Assembly: GCA_958431815.1 (NCBI GenBank)
Contig: CAUASB010000002.1
Location: 138,007-202,006, forward strand
Source: an uncultured Eggerthella sp.
GTDB lineage: Bacteria; Actinomycetota; Coriobacteriia; Coriobacteriales; Eggerthellaceae
Length of the DNA: 64,000 nucleotides
Direction of reading: 5' to 3'
Shown here: positions 16,583-25,432 of the stretch, in pieces
How the letters are laid out: every line of letters starts with the position of its first letter
How positions within the stretch are numbered: position 1 is the first letter of the stretch
Position numbers and translations under genes: made by a program
Notes under the pieces: model-generated
Seen by the model: the letters and a program-made list of their open reading frames with translations, nothing else
Database searches by the model: none
Told to the model about the DNA's origin: nothing

Positions 16583-17455
16583 ATGGCCCTCATCGAACTT
16601 GAAACCTTGGAAGATGCACGCCTTCAGGTGTTTTCCCGCATGACCGATTCCGAGCTGCGCGACCCAAAGCAGCTGGTTGGCTTGCGCCTTGCGTGCGGAA
16701 CCGAGATATCGGACGAGGGGCTGTTCATTGCTGAGTCGCGCAACGTGATCGACCGGGCCATGGATGCAGGGCTTACTCCCTTCGCCTTGCTTACCGATAG
16801 GCGCTGGGCCGAACCGAGCGCGGAGCTTTTCGAGCGCATCGAATGCGCCAGCCCCGACACTCCCCTCTTCGTGGGCACGCGCCAACAAGTGCAGCAGCTT
16901 ACCGGCTACGAACGCACGCGCGGGCCTTTGGCGGCGTTTCACCGCCCCGCCCTTCCGAGCGTGGAGAGCCTGTTGGCAGGCGCAACGCGCGTTGCCATCC
17001 TGGAAGACGTGACGAACTTCACCAACATCGGGGCCATCTTCCGCAGCGCGGCCGCACTGGGCATGGATGCCGTGCTGGTTACCCCCGGTTGCCACGACCC
17101 GTTCTACCGTCGCGCTAACCGCGTTTCCATGGGCACGGTGTTCCAGGTGCCCTGGACGCGCATCGGCGCCGAACGCGATTGGGCAGCTGAAGGCGTTCCG
17201 CTGCTGAACAAGCTCGGCTTCACCGTTGCCGCGCTGGCGCTGGAAGACGATTCCGTAACCCTGCAAAACCCTCTAATCTCACAAGCGGAAAAGCTTGCCT
17301 TGGTATTGGGCACCGAAGGCGACGGCCTGGCACCCGCAACCATCGCCAATTGCAACTACACCGTGAAAATCCCCATGGCACACCATGTCGATTCCCTCAA
17401 CGTTGCCGCAGCCAGCGCCGTAGCCTTCTGGGAAGTGCGTGGACAGTACCTGTAA
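16583..17455 (+). CDS. SpoU/TrmH family RNA 2'-O-methyltransferase
   Basis: The product has 290 residues. The C-terminal half is a SPOUT knot domain: ILEDVTNFTNIGAIFRSAAA (motif 1 with the catalytic Asn-Arg pattern), LVLGTEGDGLAPATI (motif 2) and IPMAHHVDSLNVAAASAVAF (motif 3), which together bind SAM. The N-terminal 100 residues are a substrate-binding domain. It methylates ribose in rRNA or tRNA; the target is not known. Start ATG 16583 has AAAGGAA five bases upstream. The frame is open further upstream but without a start signal. Confidence 0.93.
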   Translation: MALIELETLEDARLQVFSRMTDSELRDPKQLVGLRLACGTEISDEGLFIAESRNVIDRAMDAGLTPFALLTDRRWAEPSAELFERIECASPDTPLFVGTRQQVQQLTGYERTRGPLAAFHRPALPSVESLLAGATRVAILEDVTNFTNIGAIFRSAAALGMDAVLVTPGCHDPFYRRANRVSMGTVFQVPWTRIGAERDWAAEGVPLLNKLGFTVAALALEDDSVTLQNPLISQAEKLALVLGTEGDGLAPATIANCNYTVKIPMAHHVDSLNVAAASAVAFWEVRGQYL

Positions 17456-17466
17456 AAGCAGGGTAT

Positions 17467-17503
17467 AAAACGAGAGGACGGGTAAATCCCGTCCTCTCGT
17501 TTT
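17467..17503 (+). terminator. Strong terminator after the SpoU methyltransferase gene
   Basis: A 16-to-17-pair perfect stem (AAAACGAGAGGACGGG with its complement) around a four-base loop has T tails on both strands, so it can work in both directions. Confidence 0.93.
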
Positions 17504-17565
17504 CTGTTTTTGCGGCAGGATCTACCGAATACCGCAGTATCCACTGGGCGCCGAATCGCAAAACC

Positions 17566-17597
17566 GCACTCTGCAGCAACCTCTTCCCGCAGAGTGC
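17566..17597 (-). terminator. Terminator after the oxidoreductase operon
   Basis: GCACTCTGC and GCAGAGTGC form nine pairs around 14 bases; on the minus strand GGTTTTG follows. The hairpin lies eight bases beyond the beta-subunit stop. Confidence 0.65.
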
Positions 17598-17604
17598 CTT
17601 GAAC

Positions 17605-18498
17605 CTATACCCAGTGCTCGCGCATATAAGCCCACTTCTTGTCGCGCTCCGCTTCGATTTGGGCAATATCCTCATCGGTAAGCGCTTTGAATCGACCTTG
17701 GTGCTTCAAATAATCGTGCACTGAAGTGAATTCCTTCGGGTTGCGGTTCAACCTGAACGCGCCGTCCTCGTATTCCGCCAAATACCACAGGCCGCAATCG
17801 ACGATATCCTTCGCCACCTCGATCGTCTCGTCGACGCCGCAGCCCCATCCGGTTGGGCACGGGGCAATAACGTGGATGTACTTGGTGCCCTTGATGCTGG
17901 CGGCTTTTTCCACCTTGCGGATGAAATCGTTCAGATAGCCGACCGATGCCGTGGCCGCATAGGGAATGCCGTGAGCCGCCACGATTTCGAACATGTTCTT
18001 CTTCTGTGTAAGGCAGCCACGCGTGGTGCCTGCTACCGGCGTGGTGGTGGTTTTGGCGCCGAACGGGGTAAGCGAGCTTTTCTGGATGCCCGTGTTCATG
18101 TACGCCTCGTTGTCGTAGCAGATGTAAATCACGTTGTCGTTGCGGTCGATGGTGCCGGAAAGCGCCTGCAAGCCGATGTCCGCCGTGCCGCCATCGCCTG
18201 CGAAACCGACAACCGTGTATTCGCTTGGATCTTTGCCTTGCGCTTTCAAGCCAACCTCGATACCGGAAATAACCGATGAGGTTGCCGCGAACGGCGTGAT
18301 CATCGCATTGTTCGAAAAGCTCAGCTGAGGGAAGTTGAAGCCGGTTGCGCTCATGCAGCCAGCCGGAAGCGCCGCAACCGCGTTAGGACCCAGCACTTTC
18401 AAGGCATGGCGCACAACCAGCGAACCACCGCAGCCGGCGCATGCCTTATGCCCGAAGAAGAATTCGTCGTCGGTAATGTTCTTTGCATTGATAGCCAT
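17605..18498 (-). CDS. 2-Oxoacid:ferredoxin oxidoreductase, beta subunit (TPP-binding)
   Basis: The product has 297 residues. It holds thiamine diphosphate through VGFAGDGGTADIGLQA (GDGG motif) and an Asn about 25 residues on (ICYDNEAYMNTG). CAGCGG near residue 20 and CPTGWGCG further on supply cluster-ligand cysteines typical of PorB. The enzyme oxidatively decarboxylates a 2-oxoacid to acyl-CoA and reduced ferredoxin. It is the last gene of the gamma-delta-alpha-beta operon; its start is adjacent to the alpha-subunit stop. The substrate could be pyruvate, a branched-chain or an aromatic 2-oxoacid; see the note on the neighbouring ligase. Confidence 0.93.
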   Translation of the reverse strand: MAINAKNITDDEFFFGHKACAGCGGSLVVRHALKVLGPNAVAALPAGCMSATGFNFPQLSFSNNAMITPFAATSSVISGIEVGLKAQGKDPSEYTVVGFAGDGGTADIGLQALSGTIDRNDNVIYICYDNEAYMNTGIQKSSLTPFGAKTTTTPVAGTTRGCLTQKKNMFEIVAAHGIPYAATASVGYLNDFIRKVEKAASIKGTKYIHVIAPCPTGWGCGVDETIEVAKDIVDCGLWYLAEYEDGAFRLNRNPKEFTSVHDYLKHQGRFKALTDEDIAQIEAERDKKWAYMREHWV

Positions 18499-19703
18499 TA
18501 CGCAACCCCTTCCTTGCCCAGCTCATCGGCGGGAGAGTCGACGCCAAGAAACGACACGCGTGGGCCGGAGTATTCCCCGACGGCAAGCTTTGCCAGGCAT
18601 CGATACATTCCGTTCATCTGAGCAACGGAGATGTCGTCGCCGCCCAAACCTCCAACGAAGTTGAGCGCCGGCACCAAGATGCCTGCTTGCTGCAAGGCGG
18701 AATTCACATTGGTGAACACCGTGCCCTCTGCGCCGAAAGACACGTCTTTCTCCAAAACGGCAATCGCTTTCGCGCCTTCAAGTGCCTGTGCAATCTGTTT
18801 ATAGGGCATGGGACGCACATAGCGAATGCGCAGCATGCCCGCCTTCACGCCCTGGGCACGAAGAGTGTCGACCGTGCTACGAGCCAGCCCGGCGATCGAG
18901 CCCAACGTTACCAACACGATATCGGCATCGTCGCATTGGTACGCTTCGACCATCCCCGGATACGATCGACCCATAATTTCAGCGAAGCGAGCCTCGACCT
19001 TTTCCACCACATCGACGGCATCTTCCATATCGTGATGGGCGTAATACTTGAAGTAGCGGTTGTATTCGGGCCCCGCCGAATACCCGATGTTCACCGGGTT
19101 TTCGAAGTCGAAACGGTTCGTGGTTTTATACGGAGGCAGGAAGGCATCCGCTTGTTCCGCATCGGGAATATCAACCATTTCATAGGTGTGGGTAAGGGCG
19201 AAACCATCGATGTTCACCATGAAAGGCGTCATGACGGCAGGATCCTCGGCAATCGCATAGGCCATCAGGGCCATATCGAGCGCTTCCTGGTTGGTGTCGG
19301 CATACGCCTGGATCCAGCCATGGTCGAGCAGGGCAAGCGAATCGCGCTGGTCGCCGTAAATGTTCCACGGAAGGGCCGTGGCGCGGTTTGCGTTCATCAT
19401 CACAATGGGAAAGCGCCCGCCTGCCGCATAGGTAAGGCATTCGGCCATGTAGAGCAAGCCCTGACTGGACGTTGCCGTGAAGGTTCGCGCGCCCGTTGCC
19501 GCAGCGCCGATGCACGCAGAAAGCGCGGTATGCTCCGATTCAACATGCATGTACTCGGCATGAAGCCTTCCCGCTTCCACCATTTCGCTCAGGCGCTCCA
19601 CAACAACCGTCTGCGGTGTGATGGGATAAGCGGAAATCACCTGAGGGCGGGCAAGGCGAACGCCTTCGGCAAACGCCTCGTCGCCTGATAGGAACTTCTT
19701 CAT
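18498..19703 (-). CDS. 2-Oxoacid:ferredoxin oxidoreductase, alpha subunit
   Basis: The product has 401 residues. The N-terminal pyrimidine-binding domain reads VISAYPITPQTVVVERLSEM and MHVESEHTALSACIGAAATG, ending in TATSSQGLLYMAECL, all typical of PorA. The C-terminal domain (DADIVLVTLGSIAGLARSTV) is the transketolase C-like part. The start ATG 19703 overlaps the delta-subunit stop as ATGA. An earlier in-frame start inside the delta gene is rejected, since the family begins near MKKFLSGDEAFAEG. Confidence 0.93.
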   Translation of the reverse strand: MKKFLSGDEAFAEGVRLARPQVISAYPITPQTVVVERLSEMVEAGRLHAEYMHVESEHTALSACIGAAATGARTFTATSSQGLLYMAECLTYAAGGRFPIVMMNANRATALPWNIYGDQRDSLALLDHGWIQAYADTNQEALDMALMAYAIAEDPAVMTPFMVNIDGFALTHTYEMVDIPDAEQADAFLPPYKTTNRFDFENPVNIGYSAGPEYNRYFKYYAHHDMEDAVDVVEKVEARFAEIMGRSYPGMVEAYQCDDADIVLVTLGSIAGLARSTVDTLRAQGVKAGMLRIRYVRPMPYKQIAQALEGAKAIAVLEKDVSFGAEGTVFTNVNSALQQAGILVPALNFVGGLGGDDISVAQMNGMYRCLAKLAVGEYSGPRVSFLGVDSPADELGKEGVA

Positions 19704-20209
19704 CAGCGCTGCCCCTTTCCTTCTTCGCTTTCCTGCGCAGCTTCGGCTGCCAACTTCGCCGCTTCTTCTTTGCGCGCCTGGCCTTCGGGCACCATGGTTA
19801 TCGCACCCGCCGCACATGCGCGGGCGCAAATGCCGCAGCCCTTGCAAAAGTCCAGGTCAAGAGCAACCGATGTGTCGGTGCGATTCGCCGGACACGCCGC
19901 GCGGTCGTTGTCGGTCTTGAATACCGCACCATCAGGGCAGTACATATAGCATTTCAGGCAGCCTGTGCACTTCGATGGGTCGAACACGGGACGCTCGTTG
20001 CGCCACCCGGCGTTTTTCACCGTAAGATAGCCCGCAGCAAAACACGTACTGCGCGCGTATTCACGCGGGTCCAGGTCGCCAGATTGCAAAATGGGAATGC
20101 GTGCAGGACGGCGCCCCGCATATCCCTGGCGCAATTCGTTGCTGCTTTGCGCCCCAGGTGCACCATATCCTGCGGGAACAAGATTCGTATTTGACGAGCT
20201 CACGTTCAA
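19703..20209 (-). CDS. 2-Oxoacid:ferredoxin oxidoreductase, delta subunit (2[4Fe-4S] ferredoxin)
   Basis: The product has 168 residues. Two cluster motifs, CTGCLKCYMYCP and CKGCGICARACAAGA, bind the [4Fe-4S] clusters that pass electrons from the TPP site to ferredoxin. An N-terminal 75-residue region (PARIPILQSGDLDPREYARS) precedes them, as in some PorD proteins. The charged Ala/Glu C-terminus is probably disordered. It overlaps the gamma gene by four bases. Confidence 0.92.
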   Translation of the reverse strand: MNVSSSNTNLVPAGYGAPGAQSSNELRQGYAGRRPARIPILQSGDLDPREYARSTCFAAGYLTVKNAGWRNERPVFDPSKCTGCLKCYMYCPDGAVFKTDNDRAACPANRTDTSVALDLDFCKGCGICARACAAGAITMVPEGQARKEEAAKLAAEAAQESEEGKGQR

Positions 20210-20799
20210 TTCCTCTCAAGCACCTTGTCAAACGCTTCGGGTACACCGATGATGTGTGCAGCTGCCTCTCCCCTTGTGAAGGAAGAGAACTCTGCAAGCA
20301 CCGCTTCGATGATCGCGATGTTCTTGTCGTGCAGCTTTGCAGGCATGTACTCGCGGACGGAACGTTCGATGTTTTCCTTGGAAACGGCATCGTCAAGCGC
20401 GGTAATCGCCCCCAAGAACACCGTGTTGGGAATGGGTCTGCCAAGGATTTCCTGCGAAATGCCGTCTGCATCGATTGAAATGATGCGCGGATCTTTGAAA
20501 TCTTGCAGGCTGTTCGCCAGAACCACACCGCCGGGCTTCAACTCCGATTCCCAGCCTTCGCCAATCAGCGTGTCATCGAGATACACCACGTAATCGGCTT
20601 TGACAATAGCACTGCGGTCGCCTATTGGCTTGGTGTCTATCTTGGTAAAAGCCCTCATCGGGGCGCCGCGTCGTTCGGGCCCGAACGATGGGAACGCCAA
20701 CGCGTAGCAACCTTCGGGAAATGCACCGGCCGCCCCCAGAAGGCGCGCCGCCGTGAATGCCCCCTGGCCGCCGCGGCCGTGCCACAGTATCTCTTTCAC
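20206..20799 (-). CDS. 2-Oxoacid:ferredoxin oxidoreductase, gamma subunit
   Basis: The product has 197 residues. EILWHGRGGQGAFTAARLLG and YALAFPSFGPERRGAPMRAF are signatures of PorG/KorC, which forms part of the CoA-binding region. It is the first gene of the operon, 120 bases after the CoA ligase gene and behind a hairpin, so the ligase and the oxidoreductase may be separate or partly joined transcripts. Confidence 0.93.
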   Translation of the reverse strand: MKEILWHGRGGQGAFTAARLLGAAGAFPEGCYALAFPSFGPERRGAPMRAFTKIDTKPIGDRSAIVKADYVVYLDDTLIGEGWESELKPGGVVLANSLQDFKDPRIISIDADGISQEILGRPIPNTVFLGAITALDDAVSKENIERSVREYMPAKLHDKNIAIIEAVLAEFSSFTRGEAAAHIIGVPEAFDKVLERN

Positions 20800-20869
20800 G
20801 CTTTGTCCTTGTCTCTAATCGCAACAGCACAGCTTCTTGCGCTCTGCACCATAATGTCAAGAACAGACA

Positions 20870-20900
20870 GGCAAAGCCAGGCATACTGCCCGGCTTTGCC
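20870..20900 (-). terminator. Hairpin between the CoA ligase and oxidoreductase genes
   Basis: GGCAAAGCC and GGCTTTGCC make nine pairs around 13 bases, 20 bases after the ligase stop. The following minus-strand sequence (TGTCTGTTCTTG) is only moderately T-rich, so termination may be partial. Confidence 0.6.
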
Positions 20901-20920
20901 CCTGCTGCTTTCAGTTTCGC

Positions 20921-22264
20921 TTATTTGTTGCTATCGCGCTCGTCGATGAAGCGGGATGCCTTATGTTCAGACGATACGCCGAGTTTATCCGTATCGTACA
21001 CAATCACCTTAGCGGGACGAACGCCAGTATGGGCCTTCAGCGCCGCCTCAACGCGCTTGGCAACTTCATCGAACGATTCGTCACTACCCGCTGCGCGCTC
21101 AACGGAAACCTCATAGCGCGTGGAGTAGTTCTCATCGTACACGCGAATCAGGTATTCGCCCGTTACGCCCGGTTCGGCACGAACCACATACTCAACATCG
21201 CTCGGGAACACGTTTACCGCACCGACGATGAACATTTCGTCTTTGCGACCCGTAACGTGGATGCGCGCATGGGTGCGGCCGCATTCGCACTTTTCGGTGG
21301 AAACGTATCCGATGTCGCCAGAACGGAAGCGGATCATCGGGCGGGCCTTCTTGCACAGCGTGGTGTAGGTAAGCTCGCCGGTGCTGCCAGGCTCCAGGAC
21401 CTCGCCGGTGTTCGGGTCGACCGTTTCAACCAGGATCTGGTCTTCAACGATGTGCAGGCCGTCCTTCACTTCGCACATTGCCGCACAGGCGCCGTAGATG
21501 TCGGAAAGGCCGAAGAAGTCGCGTACGTCTGCGCCCCACAGATCCTCGATTGCCTCGCGGGTCGATTTGATGGAACCGCCCGGCTCACCGGCAACGATGA
21601 TGGTCTTGATGTTGAAGTCGTTCTTAGGATCAAGGCCCTTTTCCTTGATCTTCTGGCCAAGCGTCCAAGCGTAAGAAGGAGAAGTCCAGATAACCGTGGG
21701 CTGATACTGCTTCAAAACGAAGATCAGACGATCGGAGGGAACGGCGCCCACCCAGATGGCCAAAGCGCCAAGGCGCTGAGCACCGATAACGTCAGGACCG
21801 CCAACGTACAGCGCGAAGTTCAAACCGTGCACATAACGATCGTTGGGGCGCATGCCGGCCTGCCAGAACAGACGGGCCTCGGTGTCCTGCCACAAGTCAA
21901 AGTCTTCCTGAGTGAAAGGGCTTACCGTGGGAACACCCGTGGAACCGGAAGAGGTAGCCATGAAAATCACGTCCTCTTCGGGAACCGAGCACATCTCGCC
22001 GAAGAAAGAACCGACATGCTGCGTTTGACGTTCGGTCTTCTTGTCGCAGAAGGGGAACTTCGCAAGATCGGCAAGCGTGTGCAGGTCGCTGGGCTTCACG
22101 CCCGCTTCGTCGAATGCGCGTTTGTACCATACGGTGTTGTCGTATGCGTACTGGAGCATCGTCTTCAGGCGGCCAAGCTGCAGCTTCTCGATCTCGGGAC
22201 GCGGCATGCACTCAATCTCTGGGTCGTAGTATTTCTGGTCGTAGGGGATGTTCTTTTTCGCCAT
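20921..22264 (-). CDS. Phenylacetate-CoA ligase (PaaK) family enzyme
   Basis: The product has 447 residues, the length of PaaK-type AMP-forming ligases. FMATSSGSTGVPTVSPF is the ATP loop, SDIYGACAAMCE and MIRFRSGDIGYV are adenylation motifs, and ECGRTHARIHVTGRKDEM is the hinge with a conserved Arg. It activates an aryl or other carboxylic acid to its CoA ester. Directly upstream of a 2-oxoacid:ferredoxin oxidoreductase, it could make or use the same acyl-CoA, as in aromatic amino acid fermentation; this is inference. An AAGGAG lies 12 bases before the ATG, longer than ideal. Confidence 0.88.
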   Translation of the reverse strand: MAKKNIPYDQKYYDPEIECMPRPEIEKLQLGRLKTMLQYAYDNTVWYKRAFDEAGVKPSDLHTLADLAKFPFCDKKTERQTQHVGSFFGEMCSVPEEDVIFMATSSGSTGVPTVSPFTQEDFDLWQDTEARLFWQAGMRPNDRYVHGLNFALYVGGPDVIGAQRLGALAIWVGAVPSDRLIFVLKQYQPTVIWTSPSYAWTLGQKIKEKGLDPKNDFNIKTIIVAGEPGGSIKSTREAIEDLWGADVRDFFGLSDIYGACAAMCEVKDGLHIVEDQILVETVDPNTGEVLEPGSTGELTYTTLCKKARPMIRFRSGDIGYVSTEKCECGRTHARIHVTGRKDEMFIVGAVNVFPSDVEYVVRAEPGVTGEYLIRVYDENYSTRYEVSVERAAGSDESFDEVAKRVEAALKAHTGVRPAKVIVYDTDKLGVSSEHKASRFIDERDSNK

Positions 22265-22611
22265 TGCTTGTTACTGCTCCTTGATTGGTGCTTTCTTCCT
22301 GTTTCAACGTAGTGCACTGTTTGCAGCCTTTGCTGACTGCGGTGCATTATGAAACCACCGAGCAGAATATCCCGCAACCCTCTAGGCTATTGGGGGTTTA
22401 TATGTTTGGGTATAGATATAGTTGATACCGAATAACACCAGGTAAACAGTACTTTTTGAAGAAGATACCCTCTCGAAGAGGACAAATTGCCACATTTGAA
22501 ATGCACTCGAAACACTGTAGAAGGCCTTCTTGCCCTCCCCATGCCCGGCAGAACCTTCCCCAAACCTTGCGCCGACCCAAGCATCAAAGCCGGCACTCCC
22601 GCGAAAAACAA
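22265..22611. other. Intergenic stretch upstream of the CoA ligase gene
   Basis: No convincing gene is seen; an 88-codon minus-strand frame here has no ribosome binding site and no family resemblance. The stretch must contain the ligase promoter, but I found no clear -35/-10 pair. It holds AT-rich parts near 22385-22440. Confidence 0.4.
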
Positions 22612-22637
22612 AAGGAGCCCTCATGCGAAGGCTCCTT
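22612..22637 (-). terminator. Terminator downstream of hisE
   Basis: AAGGAGCC and GGCTCCTT form eight pairs around ten bases; on the minus strand TTGTTTTTC follows. Confidence 0.85.
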
Positions 22638-22648
22638 CTGGATAGCAA

Positions 22649-22668
22649 AATGGGGACTGTCCCCTTTT
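22649..22668 (-). repeat. GGGGAC/GTCCCC hairpin immediately after hisE
   Basis: A tight palindrome (GGGGACTGTCCCC flanked by A and T) starts within a few bases of the hisE stop. A similar element, GGGACTTGTCCC, occurs at 40856-40867. It could be a dispersed palindromic repeat or a first terminator. Confidence 0.4.
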
Positions 22669-22670
22669 TG

Positions 22671-23105
22671 TTATTTTTCTACATGGTTGCCGCGGTTTAC
22701 GTGCTCGGGCTTCAGGAGTACCACCCCACCGCGTTCGGCGATTTCCTCCTTGGTCATGCGTGTGTTCAGCTCGGCGGCAAATTCATCCAAGCCGATGCCG
22801 CACCGTTCAAGCAGCACCATAAGGTGGTACACCACATCGGCAGCCTCGTAGCGAAGATGGTTTACCTGGGCATCGTCGCCCTCGTTGTACACCACGTCTT
22901 TCGCGGCAAGCGTTGTCTCGTGCGCCTCTTCGGCAACCTTCTTCAGCAACGTGTCGATATCCCCCGTAAGCAAGCGATGGGTATAGCTCTCATCGCCCGC
23001 ATTGCGACGCTCGTGAATAGTGCGAGCGAGCGATTCAAGCGAAGCACCAATTTGGCTTTGCGGGGGCGTGCGATCGTCGGAAAGATACGTTTTGGTGTTG
23101 GGCAT
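22671..23105 (-). CDS. hisE: Phosphoribosyl-ATP pyrophosphatase
   Basis: The product has 144 residues, longer than the typical 90-110 by an N-terminal tail. Residues about 22 on (SLESLARTIHERRNA) and AEEAHETTLAAK and YEAADVVYHLMVLLE are the MazG-like helices whose Glu and Asp residues bind magnesium. It hydrolyses PR-ATP to PR-AMP in step 2 of histidine synthesis. No other his gene is nearby, so it is a stand-alone unit. Confidence 0.92.
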   Translation of the reverse strand: MPNTKTYLSDDRTPPQSQIGASLESLARTIHERRNAGDESYTHRLLTGDIDTLLKKVAEEAHETTLAAKDVVYNEGDDAQVNHLRYEAADVVYHLMVLLERCGIGLDEFAAELNTRMTKEEIAERGGVVLLKPEHVNRGNHVEK

Positions 23106-23180
23106 GGTACATTCCCTTTCATGTGTTGTGCGGGTTTCAGGATAGCACGCTAAACGGTGCCAGGGCGAAGCGGAGCTCCG

Positions 23181-25259
23181 TTACTGGCCGCACAGCGCCT
23201 TCCTGAACAGCTTTGCGAAGGCTTCGCAGCCATCATCGGTCAGATGCTGGCCGTCGTCGACCAAGTATTCGCTATGGCCTTCGCTTTCACCGTACCAATC
23301 GATGATCCCGACATTGCTGTTTTGATCAGCGTAGTCGCGCAGAATCTGATTGTTCGCATCCTGCAAGGGATAGGGGCAACGAATGGTAACGAAGTACATC
23401 GGCTTGCCGCCAACCGCGTCGATCATCTTCTGGACAATCGACTTGTCACGGATAAGACTGTTGCCGCCCAATTCGACGATAACGGCACTGCCGTTCCAAC
23501 CCTCGCTTACCGCATCGCGGTACACGTCGGGTCCTACGGAAAGCTGGCGGCTTACCTTTGCGTCCAACCATGCATCGGGCAGGTACTTCTTTATCTGCGC
23601 AGAGGCACCGTCCCCCACCGAGTCGCCGATTATCAGCACGTCGGCATTGCAGGTTCCCTTTTCCGCATCGTAAGTCCATGCGCTTGCGTTCAGGTTATCG
23701 GGCACCTTTTCTGCCTGCGGGCTCAACGCACCAGATTGTCCCTCTGTTCCAGACTGAGCAGCAGCTTCGGACGAATCGGATTCTTGTTGGCTTTCCTGAC
23801 CAGACGACGCGCTTTGGGCAAGCTCAGGGCGCAGCTCTTGGGCACGTGCCTGCGATATCGCCTGCCAATCAAGGGGCAATACGATCAGCAGAAAAACCAG
23901 CACCGTGCTTACCACCGTGGCAACGTTTGCGGCACGGGTGTCGGAAAGGGAGCGTACAAGTGCAATGCAGCGCGCAGGGATGGTTTCCTTTTTGCTTTGC
24001 CGTATTGCCTGGCCAGACGCCTGCGAACGTGAGACAGGACGCCCCTCCCCCGCCTTTGCCGCTGCACACTTTTTCGGGGCTTTTCGCGTAAAGGGCTGTT
24101 CGACGAACCGATAGAACACCTCGGAAAGAAGAAGGATCACCACGAAGCCCAAAGCCCATTCCCACCACTCAAGCGGCGTGGTGCGCGTTGCCGGATTCAT
24201 CACCGTAAGAATAGGGTAATGGATCAGGTAAATCGAAAACGAGCGGCCGCCCAAATACACCAACGGCTTGCATGAGAGGATCTTCGAAACGATGCACCCC
24301 GGCTGTTGCACCGTCAGCACCAGCAAACAGCACATAACGGCAACCGCAAGATACCCGCCACGGTACAGCCACGCATCCTGACCGTTGGCAAAAACAAAAC
24401 CAACAACCAAAAGAATCAGGCACACTGCCGAGATGACATTCGCCTTGGCAACGGCGGCTTGCTTGTTGCCGCCCAAGATGAAATGCTCCAAGGAATCGAA
24501 CGCAATGGCCAGAAAAGCGCCCGACAGAAGCTCGGCTGCACGAGCATCGGTGCCGTAATACACACGCGCCGTGTCGGCGTTGGGGTCGAACAGAAGCGCC
24601 ATCGCAAGCGTCGAGGCCGCCATCAGCGCACCAACGCCTGCCAACAGTCCCTTCCGTGTTCTGAACAGGCATGTCAGCAGCATCAAAAGAATGGGCCACA
24701 GCACGTAGAACTGCATTGTAACGCCCGTGAACCACAGATGGGTCAGGGGTGACGGTAGGCCTGCAGCTGCAAAATAGGAAACGTTGCGGAATATGTACGA
24801 CCAATTGCTGAAGAACAGCACCGAGGGTAAGGCATCCGCCTGCACCTTCGGAAGCAATGCCGGGCTCATCGCGAAGATCAAGATTGCCGCGAAGGCAATG
24901 GCAACGATGATAGGTGGAAGCAAACGGCGAACACGCTTCTTAAGATAGTCCGCATACGAGAACTCGCCCGTTCTGTCCAAGCCCCGCAAAATACTTCTGG
25001 TAATGAAGTATCCCGTCAGCACGAAGAACAGGGTTACGCCTAAAAAACCACCCTCTAACGCGGACGGCCTCATATGGAACAAGACCACACCGATAATCGC
25101 TACGGCTCGCAACCCGTCGAGTGCTTTAATCCTCCCCTTGTCTTTTTTCTGACGGGGCTTTTGACGTTTTGCGGCAGGAGCTTGTGCCCTTGGCCGCTGT
25201 GTTGGGCGATGGCTGGACTGTTGCACTGACATACTTTCAACGAATAAAAGGCTTACCAT
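23181..25259 (-). CDS. OafA/YrhL-type membrane acyltransferase with C-terminal SGNH domain
   Basis: The product has 692 residues. After a basic N-terminus (about 40 residues), an acyltransferase-3 domain of roughly ten membrane segments starts with IKALDGLRAVAIIGVVLFHM (catalytic His) and GFLGVTLFFVLTGYFIT. A further membrane segment near residue 460, a low-complexity Ser/Glu/Gln linker, and an external SGNH hydrolase-like domain follow: VLIIGDSVGDGASA, an Asn block (VIVELGGNS) and DGQHLTDDG with Asp-His. Such proteins O-acetylate peptidoglycan or surface polysaccharide. The ATG at 25259 has AGGAAA upstream; an earlier TTG is less likely. Confidence 0.9.
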   Translation of the reverse strand: MVSLLFVESMSVQQSSHRPTQRPRAQAPAAKRQKPRQKKDKGRIKALDGLRAVAIIGVVLFHMRPSALEGGFLGVTLFFVLTGYFITRSILRGLDRTGEFSYADYLKKRVRRLLPPIIVAIAFAAILIFAMSPALLPKVQADALPSVLFFSNWSYIFRNVSYFAAAGLPSPLTHLWFTGVTMQFYVLWPILLMLLTCLFRTRKGLLAGVGALMAASTLAMALLFDPNADTARVYYGTDARAAELLSGAFLAIAFDSLEHFILGGNKQAAVAKANVISAVCLILLVVGFVFANGQDAWLYRGGYLAVAVMCCLLVLTVQQPGCIVSKILSCKPLVYLGGRSFSIYLIHYPILTVMNPATRTTPLEWWEWALGFVVILLLSEVFYRFVEQPFTRKAPKKCAAAKAGEGRPVSRSQASGQAIRQSKKETIPARCIALVRSLSDTRAANVATVVSTVLVFLLIVLPLDWQAISQARAQELRPELAQSASSGQESQQESDSSEAAAQSGTEGQSGALSPQAEKVPDNLNASAWTYDAEKGTCNADVLIIGDSVGDGASAQIKKYLPDAWLDAKVSRQLSVGPDVYRDAVSEGWNGSAVIVELGGNSLIRDKSIVQKMIDAVGGKPMYFVTIRCPYPLQDANNQILRDYADQNSNVGIIDWYGESEGHSEYLVDDGQHLTDDGCEAFAKLFRKALCGQ

Positions 25260-25380
25260 TTTTCCTGATAAACCGCTGTTTTGCTTTTTATCACATTGTA
25301 TAGACAAGAAAACCCATCAAACAACCCCATATGCTCAAACGGGCGTTACCAAACGGTGAACTTTCTTGCCCCGAAACGCA

Positions 25381-25412
25381 AAAAAGCGCGCTCCCCGAAG
25401 GGAACGCGCTTT
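25381..25412 (-). terminator. Terminator of rpoBC
   Basis: AAAGCGCG and CGCGCTTT pair around an inner GGG/CCC stem, with six T following on the minus strand, 20 bases after the rpoC stop. Confidence 0.92.
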
Positions 25413-25432
25413 AAGTAAATCAGCTGTGAAGC

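Noticed and set aside
22382..22648. 88-codon minus frame upstream of the CoA ligase
   Set aside because: No ribosome binding site; it crosses the hisE terminator and resembles no family.
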